64,000 nt of DNA from Tsukamurella sp. M9C (GTDB lineage: Bacteria; Actinomycetota; Actinomycetes; Mycobacteriales; Mycobacteriaceae), in the NCBI RefSeq assembly GCF_020169415.1, contig NZ_JAIULG010000001.1, positions 124,001-188,000 on the forward strand, written 5' to 3'. Under the pieces are notes generated by a model. That model saw nothing but the letters and a program-made list of their open reading frames with translations. It was not told where the DNA came from and did no database searches. Numbering within the stretch: the stretch's first letter is position 1; each line of letters begins with the position of its first letter. Below, piece after piece: positions 31,828 through 41,082 of this stretch. The position numbers and the translations under genes were made by a program.

Positions 31828-33398
31828 GGGAGGGTCTCCTTGTCGACGTCGACGGGGGCGATGGTGCGGCGGAGGGTCTCGCCGCGGAAGAAGGCGGGGT
31901 GGGTGGCCCGCCGGATCAGCATGAGGACGGCGCCCAGCAGGAGCAGGCCGAACCCGATGTAGAAGACGAGCCCGATGCCGAACAGCGAGGAGCCGCTGCC
32001 GTTCTCGGGATTCAGGCTCTCCTGCACTGAGATCACGAAGACGACCGCGAGGATCGTCCCGCCGATCAGCGGGAACAGGAACTTGTAGACGATGTTGTGC
32101 GGGCCGGTGAAGAGCTCGCGGCGGAAGAACCACACGCACGCGAAGGCGGTGATCCCGTAGTACCAGCAGATCATGATGCCGAGCGCGGCGATCGTGTCCA
32201 GCAGGGCGCGATCGGAGAGCAGCTTCACCACGGCGTAGAAGACGCCCGTGATGACGCCCGAGACCACGGTCGCGTAGGTCGGCACCAGGTACCGGGGGTG
32301 GATCGCGGCGAGCTTCTTGGGGAACGCGCCGTAGGCGCCCATCGCGAGCATGGTCCGCGCGGCGGGCAGGAAGGTGGTCTGCAGGCTGGCGATCGACGAG
32401 GCGAAGATCGCGAGGAAGAGCATCAGGCCGCCGAACTCGCCGAGCACCGGGCTCGCCAACGGGCGGAAGACGTTCTCGGAGTTGTCCGGATTGCCCAGCC
32501 CGACGCCCTCCGTCCCGACGCCCGCGTACATCATCACGGCGACCGCCACCAGCAGGTAGGTGATGAGGATCGAGACCACGGCGAGCAGGCCGGCGCGGCC
32601 GGGCACCGTCTTCGGGTCCTTCGACTCCTCGCCGAGCGTCAGGCACGTGTCCCAGCCCCAGAAGGCGAAGATCGAGCCGGTGAGGCCGACGACGAAGGCG
32701 GCGATCGTGATGCCGGTGAACGGGTTGAACCAGTCGAGGGAGAAGGACAGCCCCGTCGGGACGCCGCCGGACCGCACGATCGCGGTGACCGCGAACGCCA
32801 CCAGCACCACCATCTGGAAGCCGACGAGCGCGTACTGCACCTTGGCGCTGGTCGTGATGCCGCGGCCCGCGATGACCGTCGCGATCACCAGGAACAGCAG
32901 GGTGGTCGCGATGTTCACCGGCTTGTTCGCGGCGAGGTCGGCGAGCGACTCCTTCCCGGTGACCTGCGCCAGGAACAGGTAGAAGTAGTCCACGGCGATG
33001 GCGGCCAGGTTCGAGAGCACGATGATCGTGGCGAGCACCATGCCCCACCCGCACATCCAGCCGATGTAGGGCCCGAAGGCCTTGGTGGACCAGGTGAACG
33101 ACGCGCCGCAGTCGGGCACGCGCGAGTTGAGCTCGCGGTAGGCGTACGCGGTGAGGAACATCGGGATGAAGCCGGCGATGAAGATCGCGGGCATCTTCAG
33201 CCCCACCGACGCGACGATCAGGCCGATGCTCGCGGTGAGCGTGTAGCCGGGCGCCACCGTCGAGATCCCGAGGATCGCGCCCGCGAGGGTGCCGATGCTG
33301 CCCTGCGCCAGGCCCTTGTCGACGATCTCCGTCCCGCCCGCGGGCCGCACCGGGCCCGCGTCTCCGGGGTCCTCGCGGCCCGTTCCGGCGGTGGTCAC
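31824..33398 (-). CDS. APC-family amine/amino-acid permease
   Basis: A 524-residue protein with about 12 membrane helices. The amino acid-polyamine-organocation signature is clear: GSIGTLAGAILGISTVAPGYTLTASIG in helix 1, SRVPDCGASFTWSTKAFGPYIGWMCGW and WGWDTCLTLGEESKDPKTVPGRAG. Context between GABA transaminase and amine oxidase genes predicts uptake of putrescine, GABA or a related amine. GTG 33398 is in a 4-nt overlap with the universal stress protein gene. A C-terminal tail of ~30 residues is cytoplasmic. Substrate is inferred from neighbours only. Confidence 0.85.
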   Translation of the reverse strand: MTTAGTGREDPGDAGPVRPAGGTEIVDKGLAQGSIGTLAGAILGISTVAPGYTLTASIGLIVASVGLKMPAIFIAGFIPMFLTAYAYRELNSRVPDCGASFTWSTKAFGPYIGWMCGWGMVLATIIVLSNLAAIAVDYFYLFLAQVTGKESLADLAANKPVNIATTLLFLVIATVIAGRGITTSAKVQYALVGFQMVVLVAFAVTAIVRSGGVPTGLSFSLDWFNPFTGITIAAFVVGLTGSIFAFWGWDTCLTLGEESKDPKTVPGRAGLLAVVSILITYLLVAVAVMMYAGVGTEGVGLGNPDNSENVFRPLASPVLGEFGGLMLFLAIFASSIASLQTTFLPAARTMLAMGAYGAFPKKLAAIHPRYLVPTYATVVSGVITGVFYAVVKLLSDRALLDTIAALGIMICWYYGITAFACVWFFRRELFTGPHNIVYKFLFPLIGGTILAVVFVISVQESLNPENGSGSSLFGIGLVFYIGFGLLLLGAVLMLIRRATHPAFFRGETLRRTIAPVDVDKETLP

Positions 33399-34261
33399 GC
33401 GAGGCCGGCCCGGGGGACGACGACCATCGGCACGTCGAGGACGCGGAGCATCTTCGCGGCGGTGGAGCCGAGGAACAGGCGCTTCGGCGCGGCGAGGCGG
33501 CTCGAGCCCACCATGATCAGGTCGCCGGCATGCCAGTCGAGGCTGTTGACGGCGTCCTCGACGGTGTCGCCGAGGACGACGACCGACTCCACGTCGGCGG
33601 TGGCGGGCAGGCGGTTCCGGGCCTCGTCGAGCACGGTGACCGAGTGCGCGCGGGCCTTCTCGAGGGCCTCCTGGTCGGCCTGGTGCACGCCGGGCATGAG
33701 GTCGACCGCGATGAGCGAGACGAGCCGCAGGGGCACGCCCGCGCGCTCGGCGCCCGCGATGGCGGCGTCGAGGAGCTCCTCCGCGCCCGGCCGTGCGCCC
33801 ACGGCGCAGGTCACCGACCGCACCCGCTCGGCCTTGCTGTGCCGCTGCCCGCGCGGGGCCAGCGCGACGGCGACCGGAGAGGAGTGGATGAGGTCGTTCA
33901 CCACGGGACCGAGCGAATGCCGGCCCAGCAGGCCGCCGCCCGTCGCGCCGACGACGACGATCGCGGCGTCGAGGCGCTGCGCCTCGGCGATGATGCCCTC
34001 CGCGATCGAGTCGTACACGCCGATGTGGGTGGACGCCTCGACGTCGCCCGGCACGAGCTCGCGCGCCTGCGTCAGCCAGGCATCGGCCTGATCCGTGAGG
34101 ACCTGGTCCACGAGGTCGCCGGAGACGTACGCACCGGCCTGATCGGGCGGGACCACCATGCCGAGCGCGAGTTCCGCGTTCAGAGAGCGGGCGAGCTGCA
34201 CGCCGAGCGCGATCGCATCGCGGCCGCCGTCGGTCGCGAGGTAAGCGACGTAGACCTTCAT
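33395..34261 (-). CDS. Universal stress protein with two Usp domains
   Basis: A 288-residue protein with two tandem UspA folds (~1-145 and ~150-288). Domain 1 ends with VVVGATGGGLLGRHSLGPVVNDLIHSSPVAVALAPRG, the nucleotide-binding type loop. Domain 2 ends with LIMVGSSRLAAPKRLFLGSTAAKMLRVLDVPMVVVPR. Such tandem proteins bind ATP and often accompany transporters. It overlaps both the permease and the copper amine oxidase genes by 4 nt, suggesting it modulates amine uptake or oxidation. No direct evidence for that role is visible. Confidence 0.85.
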   Translation of the reverse strand: MKVYVAYLATDGGRDAIALGVQLARSLNAELALGMVVPPDQAGAYVSGDLVDQVLTDQADAWLTQARELVPGDVEASTHIGVYDSIAEGIIAEAQRLDAAIVVVGATGGGLLGRHSLGPVVNDLIHSSPVAVALAPRGQRHSKAERVRSVTCAVGARPGAEELLDAAIAGAERAGVPLRLVSLIAVDLMPGVHQADQEALEKARAHSVTVLDEARNRLPATADVESVVVLGDTVEDAVNSLDWHAGDLIMVGSSRLAAPKRLFLGSTAAKMLRVLDVPMVVVPRAGLA

Positions 34262-36246
34262 TTCTCTCCCTCACAGCAGGCCGATCCGGCGGCGGCACCG
34301 TCGGATTCGGTGGAACAGCAGGACGAGGACTTCGCCGGGGTGGGCGCCACGTCGATCGACGGGTTGCGGTCGAAGAAGCCGAAGGGCTTGAGCCAGAAGC
34401 TCACCGTGTCGGCCGGCATGATCGGCCAGTCCTCGGGCCGGGTGATGTGGTGGATGCCGAACGTGTACCAGAGCACCACGTCGGTGTTCTCGATCGACCG
34501 GTCGGCCGCGGTCCACGCAGGCAGGCCCATGCCGCCGCCGCCCTGATTCACGAATTCGCCGGCGGGCCAGCGCTCCTCGCGGTCGTTCGGGGTGACCCAC
34601 AGGGTGTGCTCGATGGCGCGGCAGCGGTCGAGGATGGGGGACGCCGGGTCGAACATCGCGGGGACGTTCGCGGAGGCCACCAGCTTGTACGACGGGGACG
34701 TGCCGAGGCCCGTCTTCACGTTGTCGTTGACCACCTTCCACGACCGCTGCGTCGGGTAGTGCGGGTCCTGCTTGCCCTCGGACTCGGTGCGCAGCGGCGT
34801 GTTCACCTGCTGCAGCGACAGGCCGTACGGGTTGTCCGGCCCCGTGGGCACCATCCGCGTCTCGGACTGGTAGACGGTGTTGTTCTCGCCGTCCACGTCG
34901 AGGTCCATGCGCGCGACGATGAAGTGCTGGTGGAAGGGCGCGTAGGTGCGCTGATCGACGAGGGTGCCGTGCGGGTGCGAGCCGCCCTCGGGGAAGTGGC
35001 TGACCACCATGATGCCGGTGGCCCGCACCTCGCACTCGATGTTGCCGTCCTCGTAGAACCGCCAGTAGGTGAGGTACTCGTAGTTCGCGACGGTGACGTG
35101 GAAGGACACCGTGAGGCGGCGCATGCGACGGACCTCGGCGCCGGCGTGGTGGTCCACGTGCTTCCAGAGGACGGCGTTGTCCTCCTCGTGGATGCAGATC
35201 GCGTTGGCGATGTCGTAGGGCTCGCCCTTGCTGTCGTGGAGCGTGGCGTCCAGGTACCGGATCTCGCCGAGGCAGTCGCAGCCGAGCGCGAGCGAGGTGG
35301 TCATGAAGCCGAGGCCCCACTCGCCGATGTCGAAGGCGGTGCGGCGGTAGTGGTCCTCGCAGTGGTCGCGGTAGGGGACCATCATCTCGGCGAAGGAGAG
35401 CCGGTGCGCGATCTTGCGCACGTTCCCGTTGTCGTTGTAGGTGATCGCGTGCAGGGTCATGCCCTCGCGGTAGTTGAAGCCCACCCGCAGCGACCAGTTC
35501 TGCCAGGTCAGCTTGTTGCCCTCGAGGGTGAAGCCGGGGCCCTCGGGCTGGGTGATCTCGAGGGGCTTGCGCTCGGGGCGGGTGCTCGCCTCGCGGAGCT
35601 CCTTGGGCAGCATCCGCGGCACGTACTCGCCCATGATCTCCGGGGTGTCCACGCGGAAGGTGTCCTCGATGCGGAGCAGCTCCATGGTGTTCAGGTCGAT
35701 CACGCAGTGGAAGCCGTTGACGGGACCGGCGTAGGGGTTGGCACCGTCGGACGCCCGGACCCAGGTGTCGGACCAGCCGATCCGGCGCCCCGCGAACTCC
35801 TCCGGGATCAGCACCGCGCCGTAGGTCCAGGTGTCCATGAAGACCAGCGACATGTCGGTGTGCCCCCGCGCGGCCAGTGCCGCGATGACGTCGGGGTGCG
35901 CGCGCAGGGCCTGATCGGCCTCGTCCCACTCGTCGACGGTGACGTTCGCCTGCACGTCCGGGATGTGGTCGAACGACGTCACGGTGTCGGAGGTCAGCGA
36001 GACGCGGGCCTTGTAGGTGCGGTTCGCGGTGCGGTCGAAGAGCACCGCGACGGCGACGCGCTCAGCGGGCGTCCCGTCGGTGTCGAAGGCAGTGATCTCG
36101 GCCTTGCTCGGCTCGAACATCTCGATCGAGGCGTAGCGCCAGTCGGCGTTCACGCCGTGCTCGCGGGCGAGCAGCGCCGTGACGGCGCGGATCTCGTCGG
36201 CGGAGAGGGGATCGAGCGGGTGGGCGGCGGGGGAGGCGTTCTGCAT
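34258..36246 (-). CDS. Copper-containing primary-amine oxidase
   Basis: A 662-residue protein with all key residues of copper amine oxidases. The TPQ precursor Tyr389 lies in T-V-A-N-Y-E-Y (385-391) and the catalytic-base Asp306 in AFDIGE. Copper ligands are His439 and His441 (HQHF) and His600 (GIHH, before PEDWPIMP). It oxidises primary amines to aldehyde, ammonia and peroxide; beside the aminobutyraldehyde dehydrogenase the likely substrate is putrescine. There is no signal peptide, so it is cytoplasmic. The C-terminus ends in an unusual Cys-rich tail (CC at 643-644 and 657-658), possibly for metal handling. Confidence 0.93.
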   Translation of the reverse strand: MQNASPAAHPLDPLSADEIRAVTALLAREHGVNADWRYASIEMFEPSKAEITAFDTDGTPAERVAVAVLFDRTANRTYKARVSLTSDTVTSFDHIPDVQANVTVDEWDEADQALRAHPDVIAALAARGHTDMSLVFMDTWTYGAVLIPEEFAGRRIGWSDTWVRASDGANPYAGPVNGFHCVIDLNTMELLRIEDTFRVDTPEIMGEYVPRMLPKELREASTRPERKPLEITQPEGPGFTLEGNKLTWQNWSLRVGFNYREGMTLHAITYNDNGNVRKIAHRLSFAEMMVPYRDHCEDHYRRTAFDIGEWGLGFMTTSLALGCDCLGEIRYLDATLHDSKGEPYDIANAICIHEEDNAVLWKHVDHHAGAEVRRMRRLTVSFHVTVANYEYLTYWRFYEDGNIECEVRATGIMVVSHFPEGGSHPHGTLVDQRTYAPFHQHFIVARMDLDVDGENNTVYQSETRMVPTGPDNPYGLSLQQVNTPLRTESEGKQDPHYPTQRSWKVVNDNVKTGLGTSPSYKLVASANVPAMFDPASPILDRCRAIEHTLWVTPNDREERWPAGEFVNQGGGGMGLPAWTAADRSIENTDVVLWYTFGIHHITRPEDWPIMPADTVSFWLKPFGFFDRNPSIDVAPTPAKSSSCCSTESDGAAAGSACCEGEK

Positions 36247-36303
36247 CGCGGGGGTGCCTTTCTCGGCGGCTTCGGCGGGCGGTGATCGGCGGTGCGGTCG
36301 GGG

Positions 36304-37731
36304 TCAGTCGTTGCTGCTCATGACGTGCTTGATTCGGGTGTAGTCCTCCAGGCCGTACGCCGAGAGGTCTTTGCCGTAACCCGAGTGCTTGAATCCGCCG
36401 TGCGGCATCTCCGAGACGAGCGGGATGTGGCAGTTGATCCACACCGCGCCCGCGTCGATCCGGATGCTCATCCGGTTCGCGGTGGCGTGATCGGTGGTCC
36501 ACACGCTGGACGCGAGGCCGTACTGCACGCCGTTCGCGAGCGCGACGGCCTCGTCCTCGGTCGCGAAGGGCTGCACCGTGATGATCGGGCCGAAGGTCTC
36601 CTCCTGCACGATCGGGTCGTCCTGTCGCACGCCCGTGATCACCGTCGGCTCGACGTAGAAGCCCGTCTCACCCGCGCGCTTCCCGCCGGTCGCCACCGTC
36701 GCGTGCGCGGGCAGCGCCGCCAGCTTCTCCATGACGCGGCCGAAGTGGTGCACGTTGTTGAGGGCGCCGTAGAAGGCGTCCGGATCGTCGGGGGCGCCGG
36801 GCCGCAGGGTCTGCGCCTGGGCGACCAGGGCCGCGACGAAGGCGTCGTACACGGACTCGTGCACCAGCGCGCGGGTCGCGGCGGTGCAGTCCTGGCCGGC
36901 GTTGAAGAACGCGGCCTGCGCGATGCCCTCGGCGGAGCGGGCGACGTCGGCGTCGCCGAAGACCACGGCGGGCGCCTTGCCACCGAGTTCCAGGTGGGCG
37001 CGCTTGAGGTCCGTCGCGGCGGCGGTGGCCACGGCGATGCCGGCGCGGACGGAGCCGGTGATCGCGACCAGCCCGAGCGCGGGGTCGCCGACCAGCCGGG
37101 CGCCGACGGCACCGTCGCCGAGCACGACGTTGAGGACGCCGTCGGGAAGGATGTCCTGCGCGATCCGCGCCAGCACCAGCGTCGACTCGGGCGTGGTGTC
37201 GGAGGGCTTGAGCACCAGGGTGTTCCCCGCGGCGAGGGCGGGCGCGATCTTCCAGATCGCCATCATGAACGGGTAGTTCCACGGCGTCACCTGGCCGACG
37301 ACGCCGATCGGCTCGCGCCGCACGTACGAGGTGAAGCCCTCCATGTACTCGCCGGCCGCGCGGCCCTCGAGCAGGCGGGCGGCGCCGGCGAAGAAGCGCA
37401 CCTGGTCGGCGCAGACCAGGACCTCCTCGGACTTCACCATGGCCGCGAGCTGGCCGGTGTTGCGGACCTGGGCGGCGACGATCTCGTCGGCGTGCTCCTC
37501 GATGGCGTCCGCGAGCTTCAGCAGCGCCGCCTGGCGGGCGCTCGGCGTGGTGCGGCCCCAGGTGAGGAACGCGCGCTCGGCCGCGGCGACCGCGGCGGCC
37601 ACCTCCTCGTCGGTCGAGACCGGCGAGACCGCGACCACGGTCTCGGTCGCCGGGTCGACGATGTCGATCGACGCGGACGACGTCGAGTCGACGAACGCTC
37701 CGTCGATGAAGTTCTGGAGGCGGTCGGACAT
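36304..37731 (-). CDS. patD: Gamma-aminobutyraldehyde dehydrogenase
   Basis: A 475-residue aldehyde dehydrogenase whose N-terminus LQNFIDGAFVDS, VTPWNYPFMMAIWKIAPALAAGNTLVLKPSDTTPEST, ELGGKAPAVVFGDADV with general-base Glu, NAGQDCTAATRALVHESVYD with the catalytic Cys and FGPIITVQPFATEDEAVALAN match PatD/Prr enzymes. Its reaction is 4-aminobutanal to GABA with NAD. It starts the leftward operon patD, amine oxidase, usp, permease, gabT, so it directly consumes the aldehyde made by the oxidase next door. It is divergent from the PucR-type regulator at 37846. Confidence 0.87.
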   Translation of the reverse strand: MSDRLQNFIDGAFVDSTSSASIDIVDPATETVVAVSPVSTDEEVAAAVAAAERAFLTWGRTTPSARQAALLKLADAIEEHADEIVAAQVRNTGQLAAMVKSEEVLVCADQVRFFAGAARLLEGRAAGEYMEGFTSYVRREPIGVVGQVTPWNYPFMMAIWKIAPALAAGNTLVLKPSDTTPESTLVLARIAQDILPDGVLNVVLGDGAVGARLVGDPALGLVAITGSVRAGIAVATAAATDLKRAHLELGGKAPAVVFGDADVARSAEGIAQAAFFNAGQDCTAATRALVHESVYDAFVAALVAQAQTLRPGAPDDPDAFYGALNNVHHFGRVMEKLAALPAHATVATGGKRAGETGFYVEPTVITGVRQDDPIVQEETFGPIITVQPFATEDEAVALANGVQYGLASSVWTTDHATANRMSIRIDAGAVWINCHIPLVSEMPHGGFKHSGYGKDLSAYGLEDYTRIKHVMSSND

Positions 37732-37845
37732 CGCGGCCCTTTCGGTGGGGGACGGGGAAGTCCTCTCACTGTGCGCTGGGTCACTGGGCCGCGCATCTGC
37801 CAGAATGGCGAAATCAACGACGTCGACTCGACGGATTGGAGCGGC
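37732..37845. promoter_or_regulatory. Divergent promoter region patD / PucR-type regulator
   Basis: The 114-nt gap separates the leftward amine-catabolism operon and the rightward regulator gene. A GGAGC stretch 5-9 nt upstream of ATG 37846 is a plausible ribosome-binding site, and GAAAGGG fits for patD on the minus strand. No strong palindrome stands out. A regulator of this type often controls the divergent operon. Confidence 0.4.
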
Positions 37846-39372
37846 ATGGCGGTCACGGTGCGCTGGCTGCTGGGGCAGCGCGACCTCGGCCTCGGGCTGC
37901 GGGCGGGCGCGGCGGCGACGGACGTCCCGATCACCTTCGTCATCACCACCGAGCTCGCGGACCCCACCCCGTGGCTCACCGGCGGCGAGATGCTCCTGAC
38001 CACGGGCATCGGCATCCCGCCCGGCGACGAGGGTTGTCGGGAGTACGTGCGGCGCCTGACCGACCGCGGCGTCTCCGGGCTGGGCTTCGGCGTGGGCGTC
38101 TCTCGCGCCAGCGCACCGTCAGCCCTGGTCGACGCGGCCGACGAGTTCGGGCTCGCACTCGTGGACGTGCCCCTGCCGACGCCCTTCGTGGCCGTCGCGC
38201 GCACCGTGATCGACGAGATCGCGCGACGCGCGAACGCGGCGCAGGCGGCGGCGGGCCGGGCCCAGCAGCGCATGACCCGCGCGGCGGTCGCGGGCGGGCC
38301 CTCGGCGACGCTGCGCGAGCTGTCGGTGGGATCCGGGGGCGCGGCCCTCCTCCTGGACCGCGGCGGCCGGGTCGTCCAGGCGCATCCGGCCGAGCTCGAT
38401 CCGGCGGTCGCGCGCGAGGTGGGTGAGCAGGCGCGCGCGCACGTCGCGGCGTCCGCGGCCGGGCCCGTGACGGCGCCGTCGACCGACCCGGCCGCCCGGC
38501 ACGGCACCATCGTCACCCAGCCCATCCGCGTGGGCGACCGCGGCCACGGCCACCTCGGGGTGGTGCTGCCGCGCGAACCCTCGGCGACGGACCACGTGCT
38601 CATCGGCCACGCCAACTCCCTGCTCGCGCTGGACTTCGAGCGACCGCTGCGGCTGCGGCTCGCGCAGTGGCGGATGAACGCCGCGGCCCTGCGCCTGGTC
38701 CTGTCCGCGGGTGGGGACCTCGACGAGGCCGCGCCCTTGGTCGCGGAGGCGGCGGATCCGTCCGGGGTCCGCGCGCTGATGATCCGCGGGGGTGCCGACC
38801 CGGAGGCGGTGATCGCCGCGGTCCGGGCGGCGCTGCACGACGCGGGCCGCCCGGTGTTCGTCTCCGAGGCGGCCGGCCCGGGCGGCGTGGTGGCGCTCCT
38901 CGGCGGCGACGACGGGCCCGCCTTCGCCGACGCCCTGGTCGCGGGCCTCGCGCCGGGCGAGCGCGGCCGGCTGCAGCTCGGGCTCGGGGCGCCGCACGCG
39001 CCGGGCGCGGTGGCCGAGGCGGTCGCGGCGGCGGAACTCGCGGCCCGCGCGGCGCGGCCGGGGGGCGGCACCGTCGACGCCGCGGCGCTGGCCGGGCGGA
39101 CCCTGTTCACGGACCCCGGCACCCGCGATGCCCTCGCGCGGCTCGACCGCGCGCTGCTGGACCCGCTGCGCGCGCACGACGGCCTCGCCCAGGCGCTCCG
39201 GGCGTACCTCGAGCACCACGGCCAGTGGGAGGGGACGGCCGCGGCGCTGGGGGTGCACCGGCACACGGCGCGGGCGCGGGTGGAGCGGGCGGAGGAGCTG
39301 CTCGGGGTGGACCTCAAGTCGGCGCGGGTGCGCGCCGAGCTGCTACTGGCGCTGTTGCTCGGCGACGAGTAG
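37846..39372 (+). CDS. PucR/CdaR-family transcriptional regulator
   Basis: A 508-residue regulator. Residues ~1-120 form a PucR N-terminal purine-catabolism-type ligand domain (VTTELADPTPWLTGGEMLLTTGIGI). A linker and GAF-like segment follow. The C-terminus has a GGDEF-like fold and a PucR helix-turn-helix: LAQALRAYLEHHGQWEGTAAALGVHRHTARARVERAEELLG (starting near 448). Such proteins usually activate nitrogen-compound catabolic genes in response to substrate. Divergence from patD makes the putrescine/GABA operon the probable target. The 3' end overlaps the convergent TetR gene by 30 nt. Confidence 0.87.
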   Translation: MAVTVRWLLGQRDLGLGLRAGAAATDVPITFVITTELADPTPWLTGGEMLLTTGIGIPPGDEGCREYVRRLTDRGVSGLGFGVGVSRASAPSALVDAADEFGLALVDVPLPTPFVAVARTVIDEIARRANAAQAAAGRAQQRMTRAAVAGGPSATLRELSVGSGGAALLLDRGGRVVQAHPAELDPAVAREVGEQARAHVAASAAGPVTAPSTDPAARHGTIVTQPIRVGDRGHGHLGVVLPREPSATDHVLIGHANSLLALDFERPLRLRLAQWRMNAAALRLVLSAGGDLDEAAPLVAEAADPSGVRALMIRGGADPEAVIAAVRAALHDAGRPVFVSEAAGPGGVVALLGGDDGPAFADALVAGLAPGERGRLQLGLGAPHAPGAVAEAVAAAELAARAARPGGGTVDAAALAGRTLFTDPGTRDALARLDRALLDPLRAHDGLAQALRAYLEHHGQWEGTAAALGVHRHTARARVERAEELLGVDLKSARVRAELLLALLLGDE

Positions 39373-39990
39373 CGCCCGCAGGCCCTCGATCAGCGCCGCG
39401 AGCCCGAGGTCGAAGGCCTGCAGCGAGCGCTCCGGGCCCGACGGTGCCGCGGCGAGGGCCCGGCGCAGGTCGTCGGTCGCGGCCTCGTCGTCGTCCAGCG
39501 CGATGGGGACCTCGGGCGCCGAGACGTCGAGCGCCGCTCCCAGCAGGAAGTTCTCGACGCCGACGACGATGCCCATGACCTGCTCGACCGGGAATCCGGC
39601 GCGGAGCAGGCCGGTGGTCGCGGCCGCGTACATCGCGAGGTTCTGCCGCCCCCCGATGGTCTCGGTGGCGAGCAGGCGGACCGCGGCGGGGTGCGCGGCG
39701 AAGGCGTTGCGGTAGGTGCGGGCCCACGTGTCGAGGGCGCGGTCCCAGGGCTCCACGGCGAAGCAGGCGGCGTCGATGTCGGCGGTCACGAGGTCGCGGA
39801 CCAGGCCGATGACGCCGGCGCGGCCGTCGACGTGGTGGTAGATCGACGAGACCTGGACGCCGAGCCGGCGGGCCAGCGCCGGCATGCTCAGCGCACCCTC
39901 CCGGTCGACGAGCTCCAGGGCCGCCGCGCCGATCGAGGCCCGGTCGAGTTGCGGGGTGCTCGGCCGGCCGACGCGTCTGCTCACCTGCAC
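39343..39990 (-). CDS. TetR-family regulator of the agmatine genes
   Basis: About 215 residues. The N-terminal helix-turn-helix includes SIGAAALELVDREGALSMPALARRLGVQVSSIYHHVDGRAG, and the ligand domain resembles the TetR_C type (LLRAGFPVEQVMGIVVGVENFLLG). GTG 39990 is preferred over the in-frame ATG 40053: the latter would place an operator-like repeat (40011-40033) inside the coding region. GTG 39984 is also possible. The gene diverges from the N-carbamoylputrescine amidase gene. Two related operators in the gap argue that it represses itself and the agu operon, perhaps sensing agmatine or its products. Confidence 0.85.
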   Translation of the reverse strand: MQVSRRVGRPSTPQLDRASIGAAALELVDREGALSMPALARRLGVQVSSIYHHVDGRAGVIGLVRDLVTADIDAACFAVEPWDRALDTWARTYRNAFAAHPAAVRLLATETIGGRQNLAMYAAATTGLLRAGFPVEQVMGIVVGVENFLLGAALDVSAPEVPIALDDDEAATDDLRRALAAAPSGPERSLQAFDLGLAALIEGLRALLVAEQQRQ

Positions 39991-40010
39991 GAACCTACCC
40001 GACGGGACGA

Positions 40011-40033
40011 TTAATCGACAGGCTTTCGATTTG
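40011..40033. promoter_or_regulatory. Operator copy 1 for the TetR regulator
   Basis: A 23-nt site with half sites AATCGA and TCGATT around CAGGCTT. It is an imperfect copy of the site at 40066-40088 in reverse orientation, with about 18 of 23 positions matching. It ends 21 nt before the GTG of the TetR gene. Confidence 0.6.
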
Positions 40034-40065
40034 CCTCTTGTGGCAGCGGTCACCCGGGGCTATCG

Positions 40066-40088
40066 TTTATCGAAAGCCTATCGATAAA
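40066..40088. promoter_or_regulatory. Operator copy 2 for the TetR regulator
   Basis: A perfect inverted repeat, TTTATCGA then AAGCCTA then TCGATAAA, ends 16 nt before ATG 40105 and overlaps the expected promoter of the amidase gene. GGAGGA (40093-40098) is the ribosome-binding site. Confidence 0.7.
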
Positions 40089-40104
40089 TTCTGGAGGAAC
40101 CGAG

Positions 40105-41082
40105 ATGGAGCTCATCGTCGCGCCGGGGATCCCGGCGTCGCCCGCCCGCGTGGACGCCCCCGAGCGGGAGCCGCTGCGCGTCGCGCTCGTGCAGCACCGC
40201 TGGCACGACGACGCCGCGCTGCTGGCGGCCGAGCTCACCGATGCCATCGGGCAGGCGGCCGGGGCGGGGGCGAAGGTCGTCTTCCTCTCCGAGATCACCC
40301 TGCTGCGCTACCCCGCGTTCGAGCGCGGCGGCGCGCAGCCCAGCGCCCTCGCCGAGGACCTGCTGACCGGGCCCACCTTCGCCCTCGCCGCCGCCGCGGC
40401 GAAGCAGCACGGCGTGGTGGTGCACGCCTCGCTCTACGAGCGCCACCCCGACGCGGAGCCGCTCGGCTACAACACCGCGATCATGGTCTCCCCGTCCGGC
40501 GAGCTGCTGGCCCGCACCCGCAAGCTGCACATCCCGGTCACCGCCGGCTACTACGAGGACACCTACTTCCTCCGCGGCCCGGCGCAGGCCGACGGTGCCG
40601 ACCCGTACCCCGTGCACGCGCCCGCCGAGCTCGGCGGCGCCCGCTTCGGCCTCCCCACCTGCTGGGACGAGTGGTTCCCGGAGGTCGCGCGGGCGTACTC
40701 CCTGGGCGGCGCCGAGGTCATCGCCTACCCCACGGCGATCGGTTCCGAGCCCGATCACCCCGCGTTCGACACCGCCCCGCTGTGGCGGCAGGTGATCGTC
40801 GGCAACGGCATATCGAGCGGCACCTTCATGGTGGTGCCCAACCGGTGGGGGAACGAGGGCGCGATCACGTTCTACGGCAGCTCCTTCATCTCCGACCCGT
40901 ACGGCCGCATCCTCGTCGAGGCGCCCCGCGACGCCTCGGCCGTACTCGTGGCCGACCTCGACCTGGACCAGCGGCGCGACTGGCTGACCCTGTTCCCCTT
41001 CCTCGCCACGCGCCGGCCCGACACCTACGGCCCGCTCGTCGAGCCCGTCGAGGCGAACGGCCCGCTGGGAGGTGCGAAGTGA
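40105..41082 (+). CDS. aguB: N-carbamoylputrescine amidase
   Basis: A 325-residue carbon-nitrogen hydrolase. The nitrilase-superfamily triad is visible: Glu in VVFLSEITLLRYPAFE (~62), Lys in LARTRKLHIPVTAGYYEDTYF (~139) and Cys in GLPTCWDEWFPEVAR (~184). The YYEDTYF segment and Trp-Asp-Glu-Trp after the cysteine are typical of AguB, which splits N-carbamoylputrescine into putrescine, carbon dioxide and ammonia. It lies 4 nt overlapping with the agmatine deiminase gene and behind a TetR operator. It feeds putrescine to the amine oxidase encoded 4 kb away. Confidence 0.87.
   Translation: MELIVAPGIPASPARVDAPEREPLRVALVQHRWHDDAALLAAELTDAIGQAAGAGAKVVFLSEITLLRYPAFERGGAQPSALAEDLLTGPTFALAAAAAKQHGVVVHASLYERHPDAEPLGYNTAIMVSPSGELLARTRKLHIPVTAGYYEDTYFLRGPAQADGADPYPVHAPAELGGARFGLPTCWDEWFPEVARAYSLGGAEVIAYPTAIGSEPDHPAFDTAPLWRQVIVGNGISSGTFMVVPNRWGNEGAITFYGSSFISDPYGRILVEAPRDASAVLVADLDLDQRRDWLTLFPFLATRRPDTYGPLVEPVEANGPLGGAK

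Noticed and set aside
40038-40053. Upstream ATG for the TetR gene at 40053
   Set aside because: It would put an operator copy inside the coding sequence and add 21 residues without TetR similarity; GTG 39990 is better.
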